Positions 61,726 through 64,000 of a stretch of DNA of 64,000 bases are shown in pieces. This DNA is from Empedobacter tilapiae (GTDB lineage Bacteria > Bacteroidota > Bacteroidia > Flavobacteriales > Weeksellaceae): positions 124,001 to 188,000 of the forward strand of contig NZ_SRPE01000002.1 of NCBI RefSeq assembly GCF_004785645.1. Reading direction: 5' to 3'. A program made the position numbers and the translations under genes. Under the pieces are notes generated by a model. It saw nothing but the letters and a program-made list of their open reading frames with translations. It made no database searches and had not been told where the DNA came from. Every line of letters begins with the position of its first letter. The stretch's first letter is position 1.

Positions 61726-63528
61726 ATGCAAAACATTAGAAATATTGCGATTATCGCACACGTTGACCACGGTAAAACTACATTGGTTGACAAAATTCTT
61801 CACAGCGGAAACGTTTTTAGAGAAAACCAAGAGTCTGGTGAATTAATCATGGATAACAATGATATCGAGCGTGAGAGAGGGATTACGATCTTTTCTAAAA
61901 ATGCTTCGGTAGATTACAAAGGTGTAAAAATCAATGTGATTGACACTCCTGGCCACGCGGATTTCGGTGGAGAAGTTGAGCGTGTATTGAAAATGGCTGA
62001 TGGGGTTATCTTATTAGTTGATGCTTTCGAAGGACCAATGCCTCAAACGCGTTTCGTTTTAAGTAAAGCATTAGAATTAGGATTAAAACCATTAGTTGTA
62101 ATTAATAAAGTTGATAAAGAAAACTGTCGACCTGATGAGGTATACGACAAAGTTTTCGAATTATTCTTTAATTTAGATGCAACAGAAGAACAATTGGAAT
62201 TCCCTGCATTCTACGGTTCATCTAAACAAGGATGGTTCAACACAGAAAATGTACGTGTAGACGATATTTCTCCATTAATGGATGGTATTCTTGAACATGT
62301 TCCTGCTCCAGAAGCTTACGAAGGTTCTTTACAAATGCAAATTACATCTTTAGATTATTCTAAATTCTTAGGACGTATAGCAGTTGGTAAAGTAACTCGT
62401 GGTGTTATTAAAGAAGGGGATTGGGTTGCTTTAACAAAACCTGATGGAACGTTCAAAAAACATAAAATCAAAGAATTATATACATTTGCTGGTTTAGGTA
62501 AAGTAAAAGCTACTGAAGTAAAAGCTGGTGATATTTGTGCTGTTGTTGGTATCGATGGTTTCCAAATTGGAGATACAATTGCAGACCCAGAAAATCCAGA
62601 AGCATTACCAGTTATGCACATCGATGAGCCTACAATGAATATGTCTTTCGGAATTAACAATTCTCCATTCTTTGGTAAAGATGGTAAATTTGTTACTTCT
62701 CGTCACTTAGTAGAGCGTTTAGAAGATGAGTTAGAGCGTAACTTAGCTTTACGTGTAGAGCCAACAGAAGATTCTAATACACAATTAGTTTACGGACGTG
62801 GTATTATGCACTTATCTGTATTAATAGAAACGATGCGTCGCGAAGGTTATGAGTTAACAGTTGGACAGCCGCAAGTAATCTTAAAAGATATTGATGGTGT
62901 AAAATGTGAACCATATGAAACATTAGTTATTGATGTTCCAGATGATTATTCTTCTAAAGCAATCGACTTAGTAACTCAACGTAAAGGTGATTTATTAGTA
63001 ATGGAAGCGAAAGAAGGAATGCAACACTTAGAATTCGAAATCCCATCTCGTGGATTAATCGGATTACGTTCTCAAATGTTAACTTCTACTGCTGGTGAAG
63101 CTGTAATGGCACACACTTTCTTAGAATATAAACCATTCAAAGGAGCAATCGCTGGTCGTTCTGCAGGTGTAATTATTTCGAAAGATCAAGGTACATCAAC
63201 TCCTTACTCTATTGATAAATTACAAGATCGTGGTAAATTCTTTATCGAACCAGGTGAAGAAGTTTATGAAGGAATGATTATCGGAGAGCATTCTCGTAAC
63301 AATGACTTAGTAGTAAATGTTGTTGAAGCTAAAAAACTAAATAATATTCGTGCAGCTGGTAAAGATGATTCATCTTCTATCGCTCCAAAAACAGAAATGA
63401 CTTTGGAAGAATGTATGGAATATATCCAAGCTGATGAATGTATCGAGGTAACTCCAAATTTCATCCGTTTACGTAAAATTCACTTAAAAGAAGTAGATCG
63501 TAAACGTTTCGAAAAATCAATGAGCTAA
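61726..63528 (+). CDS. typA: translational GTPase TypA/BipA
   Basis: 600 residues. EF-G-like GTPase that binds ribosomes and helps 50S assembly, especially in cold or stress. G1 is [10 protein letters not shown] (residues 11-20), G2 RERGITI, G3 [14 protein letters not shown] and G4 NKVD. The EF-G-like domains follow, and the BipA C-terminal domain has [20 protein letters not shown] and [20 protein letters not shown]. Length is the family norm. Start is ATG 61726, after a short leader from the double -7 box. Confidence 0.97.
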   Translation: MQNIRNIAIIAHVDHGKTTLVDKILHSGNVFRENQESGELIMDNNDIERERGITIFSKNASVDYKGVKINVIDTPGHADFGGEVERVLKMADGVILLVDAFEGPMPQTRFVLSKALELGLKPLVVINKVDKENCRPDEVYDKVFELFFNLDATEEQLEFPAFYGSSKQGWFNTENVRVDDISPLMDGILEHVPAPEAYEGSLQMQITSLDYSKFLGRIAVGKVTRGVIKEGDWVALTKPDGTFKKHKIKELYTFAGLGKVKATEVKAGDICAVVGIDGFQIGDTIADPENPEALPVMHIDEPTMNMSFGINNSPFFGKDGKFVTSRHLVERLEDELERNLALRVEPTEDSNTQLVYGRGIMHLSVLIETMRREGYELTVGQPQVILKDIDGVKCEPYETLVIDVPDDYSSKAIDLVTQRKGDLLVMEAKEGMQHLEFEIPSRGLIGLRSQMLTSTAGEAVMAHTFLEYKPFKGAIAGRSAGVIISKDQGTSTPYSIDKLQDRGKFFIEPGEEVYEGMIIGEHSRNNDLVVNVVEAKKLNNIRAAGKDDSSSIAPKTEMTLEECMEYIQADECIEVTPNFIRLRKIHLKEVDRKRFEKSMS

Positions 63529-63548
63529 TCATTTGAAATTATATAAAC

Positions 63549-63579
63549 AAAAAACCAGAAGTTAATCTTCTGGTTTTTT
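63549..63579. terminator. bidirectional terminator after typA
   Basis: The arms AAAAAACCAGAAG (63549-63561) and CTTCTGGTTTTTT (63567-63579), 5-nt loop, between typA and the convergent small gene. Confidence 0.9.
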
Positions 63580-63582
63580 GTT

Positions 63583-63903
63583 TTAAATCGATTCGATTTT
63601 ATTTTTAAGTGCTTCAATTGCGAAATTTAATTCATTTTTAGAAGCTTTATACTCTACTATTTCACCTTTAATTTTGAATCTTGAAATATTAAAACCTTCT
63701 TCAATATCATTGTACCAAATCAAATAATTTTTACATAAAGCAACTACCCAAAAATTATCCTTAATAACATCATCACATTTCCATATTTCAGGAGAAATTT
63801 TAATTTGATTCCAAAATATTAAGGTTTCGTTTTCCATATTTTGTTCCGAAAAATAAATTTCGAGCATCAAATCCTTTTTAGGAAAATTTATCCAATTATC
63901 CAT
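63583..63903 (-). CDS. small cytosolic protein, unknown (immunity-protein-like)
   Basis: 106 residues from ATG 63903, which overlaps the stop of the gene upstream (TAATG); a TTG at 63930 is less likely. No signal peptide. The sequence is acidic and rich in aromatic residues: FWNQIKISPEIWKCDDVIKD, FWVVALCKNYLIWYNDIEEG, FNISRFKIKGEIVEYKASKN. Proteins of this make-up and size in Bacteroidota are often immunity proteins at the 3' end of polymorphic toxin loci. This is an impression; no family motif is certain. Confidence 0.55.
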   Translation of the reverse strand: MDNWINFPKKDLMLEIYFSEQNMENETLIFWNQIKISPEIWKCDDVIKDNFWVVALCKNYLIWYNDIEEGFNISRFKIKGEIVEYKASKNELNFAIEALKNKIESI

Positions 63904-64000
63904 TAATAAGTGCTTTTTAATAGAATCCAATCTTCAAATTTTTGAGTTTGAGTTGAATTTGGTTCTGTCCATTCGATAATATACCAATAACTATCAGAAG
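63903..64000 (-). CDS. C-terminal fragment of an unknown protein (cut by window edge)
   Basis: The frame is open from the right edge to a TAA at 63905-63903. The 31 visible residues include YWYIIEWTEPNSTQ and KFEDWILLKSTY. The stop overlaps the ATG of the next gene, so the two are translated together. Too short to name; like its neighbour it is rich in Trp and Tyr. Confidence 0.6.
   Translation of the reverse strand, partial: SDSYWYIIEWTEPNSTQTQKFEDWILLKSTY

Overview
The window is AT-rich (roughly one third G+C by eye) and comes from a member of the Bacteroidota, class Flavobacteriia. Four things show this. The promoters follow the Bacteroidota pattern TTTG, 17-23 nt, TAnnTTTG, seen here upstream of rplM, rpsF, two tRNA genes, a small RNA and a lipoprotein gene. 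A PorT-like protein and two proteins with C-terminal sorting domains point to type IX secretion. The gene orders rplM-rpsI-rpsB-tsf and ubiE-porT are typical of the group. DUF3078, YARHG and DUF2306 families are present. A genus in the Weeksellaceae, such as Empedobacter, would fit, but that is an impression and not a proof. No phage, insertion sequence, CRISPR array or plasmid gene is visible; this is ordinary chromosome.

Layout. 1-9.6 kb: the 3' end of dgt, a GNAT enzyme, a secreted protein, an SPOUT RNA methyltransferase divergent from mutS, an M48 lipoprotein protease, acs, then an O-methyltransferase translationally coupled to a cytosolic-type NlpC/P60 peptidase. 9.7-21.4 kb: a P-type ATPase of unclear ion specificity, an alpha/beta hydrolase, yicC-gmk, a large unknown protein, a lone hutI, a second GNAT, two tandem DUF3078 proteins and hemH. 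21.5-27.9 kb: ruvB-queG, a secreted SH3 protein followed by three tandem secreted paralogs, an endonuclease I with a sorting domain, and an AraC regulator divergent from the haem operon. 28-34.6 kb: hemACDE, two unknown membrane or secreted proteins, a lipoprotein superoxide dismutase and a tiny protein that is little more than a sorting domain. 34.6-44.3 kb: tsf, rpsB, rpsI, rplM, an FAH-family enzyme, an acyl-CoA dehydrogenase, porT, ubiE, a KAS III-like synthase and aroC. 44.3-53.8 kb: a LytS/LytTR two-component pair divergent from a DUF5694 gene with a direct repeat between them, rpsF-rpsR-rplI, a small RNA, pepP, pncB, an FKBP lipoprotein, an S4 protein and aroK. 53.8-64 kb: five tandem tRNA-Lys(UUU) genes, a large AsmA protein, a frameshifted MORN-repeat gene, a DUF2306 gene that seems to start at CTG, a YARHG lipoprotein, a tRNA-Lys(CUU) relic, typA, and two small genes at the right edge.

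How the genes connect. Haem synthesis is represented by hemA, hemC, hemD, hemE and, separately, hemH. Translation accounts for seven ribosomal proteins or factors, the tRNA-Lys array, queG and typA. PorT and the sorting-domain proteins belong to type IX secretion. The observations most worth a second look are the small RNA before pepP, the structured RNA before rpsB, the 21-bp-period direct repeat between the LytTR operon and the DUF5694 gene, the A9 tract that breaks the MORN-repeat gene, the tRNA-Lys repeat array with its copied terminator, and the T-arm-deleted tRNA-Lys.
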